Shown: positions 1 through 9,061, counted from the stretch's first letter. The stretch: DNA of 64,000 bases from Methylomarinovum caldicuralii (GCF_033126985.1 NZ_AP024714.1:1752990-1816989); one strand, 5' to 3'. Translations and numbers: made by a program. The notes: generated by a model from the letters alone, not told the origin.

Positions 1-770
1 CTTACCCGGCACTCCTGGGCCAGGTTTTTGAGCCGGGCCTCGTCCCCGCCGATGCCGATGACGGCGTAATGCGCTGCGGGAATCCGCTCCAACACGCGGG
101 GCAAAGCCCGGATCACCTGATCGAAACCCTTGCGGGGCGACAGTCTGCCCACGGAAAGGATCAGGGGCGTGTCCGGCGGGATGTTCAGGCGCTGGAACAG
201 ATCCCGGGTCGGCAGCCCGGGACGGAAGCGCGCCACATCCACCCCGGGGGAGATTTTCACGATACGCTGTTCCGGCACCCCGATCTTCAGCAACTCGCGC
301 CGGGTGAAATCGCTGTTGGCGATCACGGTGTCGGCATGGCGGTAGGTAAAGACCATGGCCCGGAACTTCGCCGGCTGGCGCCAGCCGGTGATCTCCTCGC
401 CGTGGGCATAGACCACCAAGGGTTTGCCGCACAGGCGGGCCACGATCAGGCCCACCAGTCCTTCCGGCAGCACTCTGCCGGCGTGGACCGCGGCGATGGG
501 GTGGCGCAGCGTGACGGCCAGGGATCTGGCCAGGAATTTGGCATACATGGCCAGGGATTCGGGCCTGAGCCACCAGTGGCGTTGCAGCCGCAGGCGGTGG
601 ACCGTGTTGGGATGGTCGCGGTCGTGGGTCTCACAATCAGGCACCCGGGCGGTGACGATGTGGATCTCCTTGCCGCCGAGACGGCGGTAGACCTCGTCGA
701 ACCAGACCGCCGTCCCTCCCTTGGTGGGCAGGAACAGTTCCGTGATCACCAAAAGACCGTTTTTGCTCAT
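1..770 (-). CDS. Glycosyltransferase family 4, partial (C-terminus beyond window)
   Basis: The minus strand reads open from an ATG at 768-770 to the window edge, giving about 256 residues that begin MSKNGLLVITELFLPTKGG, the usual N-terminal pattern of a GT-B, family 4 glycosyltransferase. Further in are a YAHGEEITGW stretch, a TVIANSDFTRRELLKIGV acceptor-domain end, and the linker PGVDVARFRPG that normally opens the nucleotide-sugar-binding half, followed by LSVGRLSPRKGFD. It would transfer a sugar from an activated donor to a growing glycan on the cytoplasmic side of the membrane. Its start overlaps the stop of the upstream glycosyltransferase by 4 bp (ATGA), so it belongs to the same operon. 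Donor and acceptor cannot be told from sequence. The C-terminal part is outside the window. Confidence 0.85.
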   Translation of the reverse strand, partial: MSKNGLLVITELFLPTKGGTAVWFDEVYRRLGGKEIHIVTARVPDCETHDRDHPNTVHRLRLQRHWWLRPESLAMYAKFLARSLAVTLRHPIAAVHAGRVLPEGLVGLIVARLCGKPLVVYAHGEEITGWRQPAKFRAMVFTYRHADTVIANSDFTRRELLKIGVPEQRIVKISPGVDVARFRPGLPTRDLFQRLNIPPDTPLILSVGRLSPRKGFDQVIRALPRVLERIPAAHYAVIGIGGDEARLKNLAQECRV

Positions 771-1690
771 CCTTTCACCACCGATGCCAGGATTCTGAGG
801 CTGTTGAGGGAGGGCGCTTCGTGCAGCAGCGGCAGGACCGCCTGCACCGCCTCCCAGCGGCTGCCGGCACGCAACAGAGCCACCGCCAGATTGTAGCGGG
901 CGCGGGCCAGACCCCGGCGGTAGCCGGCCCGCAGGGGGGCGGACGCCTGCGCCAGCAACGGCTTCAGCGACCGCCACGCGGCCACCGTCTGGCGCTGGGC
1001 CCTGAGGGAATCGCTGCGGGTGGCACTGTTCGGATGGATCACGTAGGCGGCCACCGGTTGGGCGACCACCGCTGCATGCTGGCTGGCCAGACACAGACGG
1101 ATGAGGAAATGCACATCCTCACAAACCGCAAAGCCTTCAGGATAGCCGCCCAGCCGCAGGAAGGTCTCCCGCGGCAGGGTCAGGGTGTGGGTATCACCGA
1201 AATGATCCTCGATGAAAACGCCGAAGTCCCGGGATTCCATGAGTACGAAGGGGCTGTTCTCCTGCAGCAGGCGCGCTCCCAGGACGGTGGATTCCAGGGA
1301 ACGGCGCAGCAGATTGCCGCCCTCGTCGCGGTAATCGAAATCGGCGGTGACGAAATCCGCATCCGGAAAACGCCGGACGGCCTCGGCGGCGAGCTCCAAA
1401 CGCCGGGGATAGTAATAATCATCGGCATCGAGGAAGGCGATCCAGTTTCCCCGGGCTGCCGCCACCCCGGCGTTGCGGGCCGCTGCCGCCCCCCGGTTTT
1501 GCTGGCGCAGCACCCGAACCGGCGCCCCGTAGCCAGCGGCGATTTCGGCGCTGGCGTCGGTGGAGCCGTCATCGACTACGATGACCTCCCGGGGCGGCAG
1601 GGTCTGAGCGAGGATGGAATCGATGGCCCGTTTCAGGGTCCGCTCCCCATTGTGGACGGCGATGACGACGGAGAAATCGATCGGGCTCAT
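767..1690 (-). CDS. Glycosyltransferase family 2
   Basis: This 307-residue protein has the GT-A fold signature of family 2 enzymes: FSVVIAVHNGERTLKRAIDSIL at the N-terminus, VIVVDDGSTD, and a metal-binding DXD-type motif in AFLDADDYYYP. The ATG at 1690 was chosen because the family starts there and because it forms a 4-bp ATGA overlap with the upstream gene; the reading frame stays open further upstream but codes for unrelated low-complexity sequence. It would add a sugar to the polysaccharide repeat unit. The C-terminal 80 residues are Arg/Ala-rich and less conserved. The substrate is unknown. Confidence 0.88.
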   Translation of the reverse strand: MSPIDFSVVIAVHNGERTLKRAIDSILAQTLPPREVIVVDDGSTDASAEIAAGYGAPVRVLRQQNRGAAAARNAGVAAARGNWIAFLDADDYYYPRRLELAAEAVRRFPDADFVTADFDYRDEGGNLLRRSLESTVLGARLLQENSPFVLMESRDFGVFIEDHFGDTHTLTLPRETFLRLGGYPEGFAVCEDVHFLIRLCLASQHAAVVAQPVAAYVIHPNSATRSDSLRAQRQTVAAWRSLKPLLAQASAPLRAGYRRGLARARYNLAVALLRAGSRWEAVQAVLPLLHEAPSLNSLRILASVVKG

Positions 1691-2727
1691 CGGCGCAGTC
1701 GCCTCCAGGCGCTCTGTAGCCGCGCCGGCAGAGGCGCGGCCGTCGGCGCTTCCATGGCCAGCTGACGGGAAGAAAGAAACCGGACTTCGGGAAGGTATTC
1801 CAAAACCCCGCGCAGCAGCCGTTCCAAAGCGGCCAGCGAGTCCTCCAGATTGTCGTCGAGGAAGTTGAAGCGGTGGGTCTCCAGCAGCGCCGGCTCGCGT
1901 CGGGACCACTTGCGCGCTATGGCTTCCAATACCGCTTCGGGATCATGGCCCAAGGCCGGCTCGAAATAAACGTCGCGCACCAGCGCCTTGAGGCCACAGG
2001 CCAGGGGCTCGCCATGGTAATAACAGCACTCCGGGGCCGTCAACCGGCCTTTGGCATCCCGACCGCTGTAGCGCCTTCCAGGGGTGATCAGCACCTCGAT
2101 ACCGGCGGCAGCGTAGGCTCGCTCGACATTTTCATCCCACACGAAGGTGGGCGGGACCGCCACCCTGGGGGCGGTCCCGAAACAGCGGCGAAAACGTTCC
2201 ACTTCCTCCTGCACCGCCGCTTGGAGCACCTGCCGGGAAAGCGGCCTGGAAGGTAATCCTCCGGTTGCATCGATCCAGCGGCTCTGGAGCCAGGGGGGAA
2301 GTCGTTCGGTGCGCCAGCCGTCTTCGGCCAGCCAACGTTTGATCGCATCGTCCCGCCGCCAGGCGGTCATGAAGTTTTCCGGCCAGAAATGGGCCATGCC
2401 GTGAAGCTGGAGGGCGAACACACCTTCCTCCTCCCCGGCTTTGAGCGCCTCGACGATGGGTTGATAATCAGGGGCATCGAGGTGGCGGGCATGGTATTCC
2501 CCGGTGGCGGCGATTGCCTCGGGATGGGGAATCGACAACACGACTCCGATGGTCATCATCGCCGGATTCCCGTTCCGGTCCCGGAACCGCCGCAGCAGGG
2601 CGCGCAGTGATTCCAGCGCCCGGACCTGCTCCCTGCTCCCGGGTCCCCAGTCGTCGCTCTCGATGATCAAAACCGGCTGTTCCAACACCGGAGCGGCCAG
2701 CGGGTGAAGACGTTCCTTCCAGCTCAA
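1687..2727 (-). CDS. Polysaccharide deacetylase-like protein (putative)
   Basis: This 346-residue protein has no signal peptide. Its N-terminal half contains VLIIESDDWGPGSREQ, an acidic pair in the position where NodB-family carbohydrate deacetylases carry their catalytic and metal-binding aspartates. An LHGMAHFWPE segment and a late LLETHRFNF segment could supply metal-binding histidines. The classical HxxxH motif is not obvious, so the assignment to the deacetylase fold is tentative. It overlaps its upstream and downstream neighbours (both glycosyltransferase genes) by 4 bp each, so it probably acts on the same glycan. It differs clearly from the standard XrtA-associated deacetylase at 17053-17901. 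Confidence 0.55.
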   Translation of the reverse strand: MSWKERLHPLAAPVLEQPVLIIESDDWGPGSREQVRALESLRALLRRFRDRNGNPAMMTIGVVLSIPHPEAIAATGEYHARHLDAPDYQPIVEALKAGEEEGVFALQLHGMAHFWPENFMTAWRRDDAIKRWLAEDGWRTERLPPWLQSRWIDATGGLPSRPLSRQVLQAAVQEEVERFRRCFGTAPRVAVPPTFVWDENVERAYAAAGIEVLITPGRRYSGRDAKGRLTAPECCYYHGEPLACGLKALVRDVYFEPALGHDPEAVLEAIARKWSRREPALLETHRFNFLDDNLEDSLAALERLLRGVLEYLPEVRFLSSRQLAMEAPTAAPLPARLQSAWRRLRR

Positions 2728-3812
2728 GCCTGCAACAGCTCCCGATAGGCAGATTCCAGTTCCCGCACCGGCTTGTCGGTGAATTCGCGTTCCACCTTAC
2801 GCATTCCCGCCTCCCCCATGCGCTGCCGCAATCCGGGGTCATCGATCAATTGTTGCACCCGTGACACCAGTGCTTCCAGATCGTCCCGTTCCACCAAAAA
2901 GCCGGTGACGCCGTCCTCGATGATCTCAGGAATCCCTCCAACCCGGGTTGCCACGATGGGTTTGCGGCAGGCGCCGGCCTCGATCGCGATCAGGCCGAAG
3001 GGTTCGTCCCAGCGCGAGGGCATGACGATGATGTCGGCGCTGTGATAAAGGTTCTCCGGATCGTCCAGCCGGCCCAAGTAGCGGATGTCGGGGTGGCCGC
3101 CGATTTCCGCCTGCAGCGCCTCCTCGCTGTACGCACCGGATCCGCTCTGACACCGGCCCGCCAACAGAAACTTCAGATTGGGGCGCCGGCCGCTGAGCCT
3201 TCTGGACATGTCGAGGAACAGGTCAACCCCCTTGATTTGCTTCATCTGGCCTAGAAACGCAATCACCGTTTCCCCGTCGCCGATCCCCAACTCCCGGCGG
3301 ATCGAACGGCCGCGGTCGAACCGCTGCAAATCGGTGGGATTGTGAATCACCTTCTTGGGCACCTGCGGCGGCCCGGAGACCGAGGCGGTATAGGCGGAAT
3401 TGGCGATGATCAGGCTAGAAAGGCCGACAAAGGGGCCGGGCTGCTTCATCACCACATGATAGTGGGTGACGACGGGCACCCGGGCCAGACGGGCGGCCAG
3501 AATCTCGGCAGGACGCCAAAACGTATGGTTGGCATGGACGATGGCGATGCGCTCGCGCTTTAGAAAGCGATAGAAGGACAACAGGCTTTTCAGATAGGCG
3601 AGCGGATTTCCGGGTTCGGTAAAACCGGACCAGAAGCGATAAGCCACTCCCCAACGCTGCAGCTCCGGCATGATGGGACCTTCACCGGGAAGCAGCACCA
3701 AAGGCTCGAAATGCTGCCGGTCAAGATGCCTCAGATTGGTGAACAAGACCCGGCTGGCGCCGCCCCAGTCACCGGAACTCTCCGAGAGATAACAGACTTT
3801 TATTCGCTTCAT
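2724..3812 (-). CDS. Glycosyltransferase family 4 (group 1)
   Basis: This 362-residue GT-B enzyme has an N-terminal acceptor domain (KVCYLSESSGDWGGASRVL) and a C-terminal donor domain. The donor domain contains FLGQMKQIKGVDLFLD, the conserved EPFGLIAIEAGACRKPIVAT segment with its EX7E nucleotide-sugar-binding pattern, and GGIPEIIEDGVTGFLV. It is a cytoplasmic or membrane-associated sugar transferase of the polysaccharide pathway. The start at 3812 overlaps the stop of the sulfotransferase gene by 4 bp, and its own stop overlaps the next start by 4 bp. Specificity cannot be read from the sequence. Confidence 0.9.
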   Translation of the reverse strand: MKRIKVCYLSESSGDWGGASRVLFTNLRHLDRQHFEPLVLLPGEGPIMPELQRWGVAYRFWSGFTEPGNPLAYLKSLLSFYRFLKRERIAIVHANHTFWRPAEILAARLARVPVVTHYHVVMKQPGPFVGLSSLIIANSAYTASVSGPPQVPKKVIHNPTDLQRFDRGRSIRRELGIGDGETVIAFLGQMKQIKGVDLFLDMSRRLSGRRPNLKFLLAGRCQSGSGAYSEEALQAEIGGHPDIRYLGRLDDPENLYHSADIIVMPSRWDEPFGLIAIEAGACRKPIVATRVGGIPEIIEDGVTGFLVERDDLEALVSRVQQLIDDPGLRQRMGEAGMRKVEREFTDKPVRELESAYRELLQA

Positions 3813-4735
3813 GAATAACCCATCCGTTCAGCCACTTCCTGCACTTGCGGCAGGACGCGCTCGATCCTGTCCCGGTTGGCGCCGCCCTTCCACTTGTCCA
3901 AGCCCACCCTGGAGAATGCGTTGTAAGGTTTCTGCAGCACGCTGCGGCAGTGATCTTCAAGATGGCGGTCGAAGGGAACCTGACAGCGGCGGAATACCTC
4001 CGCGAAAGCCTCCACCGGATTCTCGAGAATGGACTCGTAGGCGATTTCGCACCAGCGTTCCGGAGCCACCTGGTCCCGGGCCGCCAGGATAGCGGCGTTC
4101 ATCTCCCGGTACTGAAAGGCGCAGACCTCCTCCAAAGGGGCCTCCAGATAATTCCGCCATCCCGGGGGCAGAAAGAAACACCAGCGCCGGAACCGCCCTC
4201 CGTCGATGCGCACTTCCGCCGGCAGGTCCCGCGACCAGGTGGCGAAGGTTTCCGCCCGCCGCCAGCCTTCCATCAGGGAATGGATGTTGTCACCGGGATT
4301 GCGTTTGACATAGACGAAGAAAGCATCGGGAAACAGACGCTGCAGATAGGGGATGGAAAGGCCGTTCTGGTTGTTCTTGTCGACGAAGCGGCGCTTGCCG
4401 GTGCGGGTATAAAACAGACTGGCGACCTGGCGACAGTCCCCGGCGCAGGCGGCTTCCGGCGGAATCGCATGGCTGTCCCAGCCGCGCTCGGCCGGAGGAT
4501 GGAGGCCAGCCCAGAAATCGTGGGTCTCCTTCTGGAGCGAGCCCAGGGCGGCGGCCTCCGACAGGGTCTTGTAGACCAGCGTGGTGCCGGCCCGGCTGCA
4601 GCCGACCACGAACACCGGCGGTCCCAGCTGCGGTACCGCCAGGTCGAACCGCAGGCCCCTCAGACCTGCGAGCGCCTTGGCTTGATAAAATGCCGCTGTC
4701 TTATACACTTTTTCCCAAAACACCTTCATATCCAT
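3809..4735 (-). CDS. Sulfotransferase family protein
   Basis: This 308-residue protein has the two PAPS-binding signatures of the sulfotransferase superfamily. A 5'-phosphosulfate loop, VGCSRAGTTLV, lies at about residues 44-54, and a 3'-phosphate site lies in VYVKRNPGDNIHSLMEGW. It should move a sulfo group from PAPS to a hydroxyl on a carbohydrate or other small acceptor. The start is set at the ATG of MDMKVFWEKV, two codons upstream of an alternative ATG; the reading frame continues upstream but has no family similarity. It heads a minus-strand block with glycosyltransferases and lies only 14 bp from the divergent asparagine-synthetase-like gene. The setting suggests a sulfated surface glycan. 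The acceptor is unknown. Confidence 0.85.
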   Translation of the reverse strand: MDMKVFWEKVYKTAAFYQAKALAGLRGLRFDLAVPQLGPPVFVVGCSRAGTTLVYKTLSEAAALGSLQKETHDFWAGLHPPAERGWDSHAIPPEAACAGDCRQVASLFYTRTGKRRFVDKNNQNGLSIPYLQRLFPDAFFVYVKRNPGDNIHSLMEGWRRAETFATWSRDLPAEVRIDGGRFRRWCFFLPPGWRNYLEAPLEEVCAFQYREMNAAILAARDQVAPERWCEIAYESILENPVEAFAEVFRRCQVPFDRHLEDHCRSVLQKPYNAFSRVGLDKWKGGANRDRIERVLPQVQEVAERMGYS

Positions 4736-4749
4736 TGCGAGGCAACCCC

Positions 4750-6549
4750 ATGTACGACTACGCCGGCTGGTTCGGGCGTCACCCTGACAAGCATAGCCCA
4801 AAAGACCTGCTCGGTGCCATGCTGGAACCCACCGCCGGATCACACGTGGCCCCCCATGTCGCCTTGGCCGCCACCAGCGCCTGCCTGCACGGGGGTGAAC
4901 CGATCGCCTGTCTGCTCAGCGGCCGGCCCCGCTGGCAGGATGCCGCATTGGTGGAAACGGCGGCCCGGGAAGGCAATGCGGTGCTCTTTTCTCGCCTCTG
5001 GCGGAAAGAAGGTCTGGAGGCCTTCAGGCACTTGGGGGGAGGTTTCGCCGTCGCCGCCTGGGACCGGGAAAGACAGACGGGACTGCTGGCCGTCGACCGC
5101 ATGGGGATACACCCCCTCACCTACGCCGAGGTTCCGGGGGGAATCGTGTTCGCGGGCGATCTTCAGCGCCTTCGCCGCCATCCGGAAATCTCCGGGGAGA
5201 TCGACCCCCAGGCGCTGTTCGCCTATCTCTATTTCCACATGATTCCGGCTCCCTTGTCGGTTTACCGGGGCGTTTGCAAGATGCTGCCGGGTCAGTACCT
5301 CCTCTGGGGGCCTTCCGGCACCGAACAGGGATTCCACTGGCAGCCCGACTTCCGCGAGGATCCCAGACCGGAGGCCGAACTCGCCAGAGATCTCCGTGAT
5401 CGTCTCCGGAAGGGAGTGGCGGAGAACCTGGAACAGCCGGAAAAAACCGGCGCGTTCCTTAGCGGCGGCCTCGATAGCAGTACCGTCACCGGCCTGTTCT
5501 CGCAGCTGGCCCCGAAGGAGGCGGCCGCCTTCTCCATCGGCTTTTCCGCCGAGGGCTACGACGAGATGGAATACGCCCGGGCCAGCGCCCGCCATTTCGG
5601 AGTGCCCTTGCACGAATATTACGTCACCCCCAAAGACGTGACCGAGGCCGTCCCTGAAATCGCTGCTTTCTACGACGAACCCTTCGGCAACGCCTCGGCG
5701 GTACCGACCTATTATTGCGCCCGCCTGGCCCGGGAACACGGCAGAACCTGCCTGCTGGCGGGTGACGGCGGTGACGAGTTGTTCGCCGGCAATGCGCGCT
5801 ACGCCAAGCAGAAGCTGTTTGCCTATTACGACCGCATCCCACCGGCGCTGCGTCACATCCTGATTGAGCCTCTGGCGGCCCTGACCGCCGGAGTGCCGCT
5901 GCCGGGCAAGCTCAAAAGCTACGTGGACCAGGCCCGCATTCCCATGCCGATGCGCATGGAGACCTACAACTTCCTCCACCGCACTTCCCTGGGCGATATT
6001 TTCGAAGCGGAGTTCCTGGCTGCCGTCGATACCGGCTGGCCCATTGCCCACCTGCGGGAGGTTTATCACAGGCCGCAGACCTCCATGCTCAAACGGATGT
6101 TGTGGCTGGACTGGAAGATCACCCTGGCGGATAACGACCTGCGCAAGGTGAACCGGATGTGCGCCCTGGCAGATGTGGATGTGCGCTATCCGATGCTCGG
6201 GGACGAGGTGGTGGCGCTGGCCGCCCGGGTCCCGGATTGCCTGCTGATGCGGGGGCTGGAACTGCGTTCCTTCTACCGCCGTGCCTTCCGTGATTTTCTG
6301 GCGCCGGAAACCCTGAAGAAATCCAAGCACGGCTTCGGCCTGCCGTTCGGCCTGTGGCTCAAAACCGATACCGGCCTGCGGGACCTGGCTTATGACAGCC
6401 TGGGCAGCGTCCATCTGCGGGGCATCGTCCGCCCGGACTATCTGGAACGGTTGAAGCAGGCCCACGAGCAGGAGCATGCATCCTACTACGGGGTCATGAT
6501 CTGGATCCTGATGATGTGGGCCCAGTGGTCCGAGCGGCACCGCTCCTGA
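4750..6549 (+). CDS. Asparagine synthetase-like protein lacking the glutaminase cysteine
   Basis: This 599-residue protein has the two-part layout of class II asparagine synthetases. The C-terminal half keeps the ATP-pyrophosphatase loop SGGLDSS at about residue 238, LLAGDGGDELFAGNARY, and the late KHGFGLPFGLWL segment. The N-terminal half resembles an Ntn glutaminase domain but starts MYDYAGWFG instead of MCG, so the catalytic cysteine is missing and glutamine hydrolysis is unlikely. The ATG at 4750 fits this homology and follows a GAGGCAA ribosome-binding sequence. It is the only plus-strand gene inside the XrtA locus, and its 3' end overlaps the O-ligase gene by 56 bp. It may amidate or ligate a sugar-linked acid using ammonia; the substrate is unknown. 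Confidence 0.85.
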   Translation: MYDYAGWFGRHPDKHSPKDLLGAMLEPTAGSHVAPHVALAATSACLHGGEPIACLLSGRPRWQDAALVETAAREGNAVLFSRLWRKEGLEAFRHLGGGFAVAAWDRERQTGLLAVDRMGIHPLTYAEVPGGIVFAGDLQRLRRHPEISGEIDPQALFAYLYFHMIPAPLSVYRGVCKMLPGQYLLWGPSGTEQGFHWQPDFREDPRPEAELARDLRDRLRKGVAENLEQPEKTGAFLSGGLDSSTVTGLFSQLAPKEAAAFSIGFSAEGYDEMEYARASARHFGVPLHEYYVTPKDVTEAVPEIAAFYDEPFGNASAVPTYYCARLAREHGRTCLLAGDGGDELFAGNARYAKQKLFAYYDRIPPALRHILIEPLAALTAGVPLPGKLKSYVDQARIPMPMRMETYNFLHRTSLGDIFEAEFLAAVDTGWPIAHLREVYHRPQTSMLKRMLWLDWKITLADNDLRKVNRMCALADVDVRYPMLGDEVVALAARVPDCLLMRGLELRSFYRRAFRDFLAPETLKKSKHGFGLPFGLWLKTDTGLRDLAYDSLGSVHLRGIVRPDYLERLKQAHEQEHASYYGVMIWILMMWAQWSERHRS

Positions 6550-7855
6550 CCGGACGCACCACGAACGAGAGCGCAGCAGGCGGTTTTTTCTCCGTCGCCG
6601 CTTCTTGCTCCTTCAGGGCTTTGCCAGCGATTTCCTTGGCCAGCACGATCAGCGCGATCAGATTATAGTACAGGTCAAAATAGGCCATTCCCAGGAAAGC
6701 CCCGGAAACGGCATAGCCCACCAGGCTGACTTGGAGCATAGCCCCCAGATCGTGCACCCAGCGCAGATCCTCCCAGTTTTTTGTCTGCCGCATGATCCAT
6801 TTGCAGCTGCGCCAAGCGCTGTAACCGATGGCCAAAAACAGAGCCAGGCCGATGAAGCCTTGCTCTCCCAGCACCTCGAAATAGATGCTATGGGCGTCAT
6901 GAACGTCTCTAGGGTCGGGGGCATACATGGCAAACGTGGGGGCCCTGAAGCATTCGAAGCCACCGCCCAATATCCTGTCCTTGGCCAGATTGAAGGCCAT
7001 CCACCAGGCATTGATCCGCCCCATGGCGGAACCATCTTGCTGATAGGTCTTGATGGTGGACATGCGTTCGTGCCAGGACTCGGGCATGAAAGTATAGATA
7101 ACAGGCAACGCCAGTCCCATGACGATCAATAGGGTCCACTTGTGCCGGCTGTTGCGCAGCAGGAACATCAACATCACCGCCACTCCCAAGAAAGCGCCGC
7201 GGGACTGGGTTCCGACGATGGCGATGACACAGAGAATCATGCCGATCAGCAGCAGCCGTTTGGCCCAAAAGTGGTCGGTCGTCAGCTGGCAGTAACGCAG
7301 CAGGGGCACCGTCATGATCAGGGCCAAACCGATTTCGTTGTTGCCGCCGATGAAGGTGCCTTCCGGCCCGTAAACCGCATAGGCACCGCCCGTCAGCACC
7401 GTGAACACCCCGCCCTTGAAGCCGTAAAACCCGAGCGACAGGGCGATCACCCAGACCCAGGTCTGAATGCGCCAGCGGTTGGTCATGATCATCATGCTGA
7501 CGAAGGTCATCAGCTGGATTTTCCACACCTTGTTCCACTGCCCCCAGGCCAACTCCGGATACATGGCAAACAGGGTGGTGATGAACATCCAGATGTTGAA
7601 GATGATCAACAGGATGGTTTCCCGTGTCCAAGGAATCCTCTTCGGCTCCCGGGAAATCAACAGGGAAAACATGGTGGTCAGGGCCACGATCTGGGCGAAG
7701 GGAAAATCGTGAGCGAACTGCCACGACAGTTTGTGGGGGTTCATGTAGCCAAGCCAGGCCCACATCAGGATGCCGATCTCCGGCCGCCTGAGGATGAACG
7801 GCAGGGAATAGAAAACCACCACAGTGACGAAAACATCGCGGAGCGGGATACCCAT
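6494..7855 (-). CDS. Putative O-glycosylation ligase, exosortase A-associated (Wzy/O-antigen ligase family)
   Basis: This 453-residue integral membrane protein has about ten hydrophobic segments and a large periplasmic loop. It matches the exosortase A-associated O-glycosylation ligase family (TIGR03097) by its N-terminal RDVFVTVVVFYSLPFILRRP, the WLGYMNPHKLSW motif, GTFIGGNNEIGLAL, and a loop rich in conserved His, Asp and Arg (DPRDVHDAHSIYFEVLGEQG). It would polymerise or transfer lipid-linked glycan in the periplasm. The C-terminal 30 residues are poorly conserved and overlap the convergent asparagine-synthetase-like gene. The gene starts one base before the stop codon of the upstream glycosyltransferase. 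Confidence 0.9.
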   Translation of the reverse strand: MGIPLRDVFVTVVVFYSLPFILRRPEIGILMWAWLGYMNPHKLSWQFAHDFPFAQIVALTTMFSLLISREPKRIPWTRETILLIIFNIWMFITTLFAMYPELAWGQWNKVWKIQLMTFVSMMIMTNRWRIQTWVWVIALSLGFYGFKGGVFTVLTGGAYAVYGPEGTFIGGNNEIGLALIMTVPLLRYCQLTTDHFWAKRLLLIGMILCVIAIVGTQSRGAFLGVAVMLMFLLRNSRHKWTLLIVMGLALPVIYTFMPESWHERMSTIKTYQQDGSAMGRINAWWMAFNLAKDRILGGGFECFRAPTFAMYAPDPRDVHDAHSIYFEVLGEQGFIGLALFLAIGYSAWRSCKWIMRQTKNWEDLRWVHDLGAMLQVSLVGYAVSGAFLGMAYFDLYYNLIALIVLAKEIAGKALKEQEAATEKKPPAALSFVVRPVRSGAARTTGPTSSGSRS

Positions 7856-9061
7856 TTACCTGATCCCCGTCAAACGTCTGAAAGCATTGACCAGAATTTC
7901 CACCCGCCCGTCCCATTCGTTTTCCCGGGCATAGGCGAGGATCCGCTTGCGGTCCCAGGGTTTATCCAGGGCTGTGCCGATCGCTTCCCCCAGGGCCGCG
8001 ATATCGCCGAAAGGCACCACGATGCCCAGTTCCTCCCGGCACACCACCTCCCGGTTGCCGCCCACGTCCGTGGTCACCACCGGCAGGCCGCAGGCCATCG
8101 CCTCTAGGAACACGTTGGCCCAGCCCTCGTTGGCGGTAGCGAGAACGAACACGTCAGCAGCGGACAGCGGCCATTTCAACCGCTCCGGCGGCAGGGGTCC
8201 CAGGAAGCGGACGTGCTCCGCCAGTCCCAGCTGCTCGACTTGGCGCTGCAATGCCGCTGTCTGGTCTCCTTCGGGGCTGGGACCGCCGACGATCAGATAA
8301 AGCAGCTTGGGAAAGCGCTGGATCAGCGCGGGCAGAACCTCCAAAACCCGCTGCTGTCCCTTGCGCGGCACCAGAGCGCCCACCGTGACCAGCACCTTCG
8401 CATCGGCGGCGATACCCAGCTTCTGACGGGCTTCGTGTTGCGGCACGGGATGGAATACTTCCGTGTCCACCCCGTTTCCCACCACGGTGATCTTGCCGGC
8501 CTCTGCGCCCAGACTCACCACATGGCGCTTGAGGGATTCGGAAACCGAAAACACCTGATCCGCCCCCGCCAACGCCGCCAGAATTCTTTCCCGCCTGACC
8601 GGATCCCTGGACAGCGGAACCTCGGTTCCGCGCAGGGTGATGGTGACCGGCACGCCGTAACGCCGTCCCAACCGGACCGCCGCGTAGCCATCGGGATAGG
8701 CGAAATGGGCATCGATGAGATCGAACCCCTGCGATTCTTTCAGGCGGTCGAGCAGTGCCTGGCACCCCCGGGCCATCCAGTGCCCGTCGTATCCCTTGAA
8801 AAAGCCGGGCACGCTGAAGAAGCGGGGATAATGCACCTCGATCCCATCCTGCCTTTCCAGTTGCGTCGGCGGCAGGGGACGGAAATGGGGCCGCAACCTG
8901 CGGACCAGCCCCTGAAGCGGAAACCAGGGCTGGGGAGAGACGACCGTCAGCGGCAGCTGGCGCGCCACCCGGAACATGCGTTCGCTGATGAACAGCCCCG
9001 CCTGGGGGCGGGCGGACGAAGGAAACAAACTGCTCAAGACCAGAATGCGGGGATCAGCCAT
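7856..9061 (-). CDS. Glycosyltransferase family 4, XrtA locus
   Basis: This 401-residue GT-B enzyme begins with RILVLSSLFPSSARPQAGLFI and has FDLIDAHFAYPDGYAA in the acceptor domain. The donor-domain signatures are VGNGVDTEVFHPV, TVGALVPRKGQQRVLEV and NVFLEAMACGLPVVTTDVGG. The ATG at 9061 is preferred to the longer frame because it starts the conserved domain and overlaps the upstream gene by 8 bp. It sits between glycosyltransferase stp3 and the O-ligase in the minus-strand operon, so it probably builds the lipid-linked repeat unit. Sugar specificity is unknown. Confidence 0.9.
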   Translation of the reverse strand: MADPRILVLSSLFPSSARPQAGLFISERMFRVARQLPLTVVSPQPWFPLQGLVRRLRPHFRPLPPTQLERQDGIEVHYPRFFSVPGFFKGYDGHWMARGCQALLDRLKESQGFDLIDAHFAYPDGYAAVRLGRRYGVPVTITLRGTEVPLSRDPVRRERILAALAGADQVFSVSESLKRHVVSLGAEAGKITVVGNGVDTEVFHPVPQHEARQKLGIAADAKVLVTVGALVPRKGQQRVLEVLPALIQRFPKLLYLIVGGPSPEGDQTAALQRQVEQLGLAEHVRFLGPLPPERLKWPLSAADVFVLATANEGWANVFLEAMACGLPVVTTDVGGNREVVCREELGIVVPFGDIAALGEAIGTALDKPWDRKRILAYARENEWDGRVEILVNAFRRLTGIR

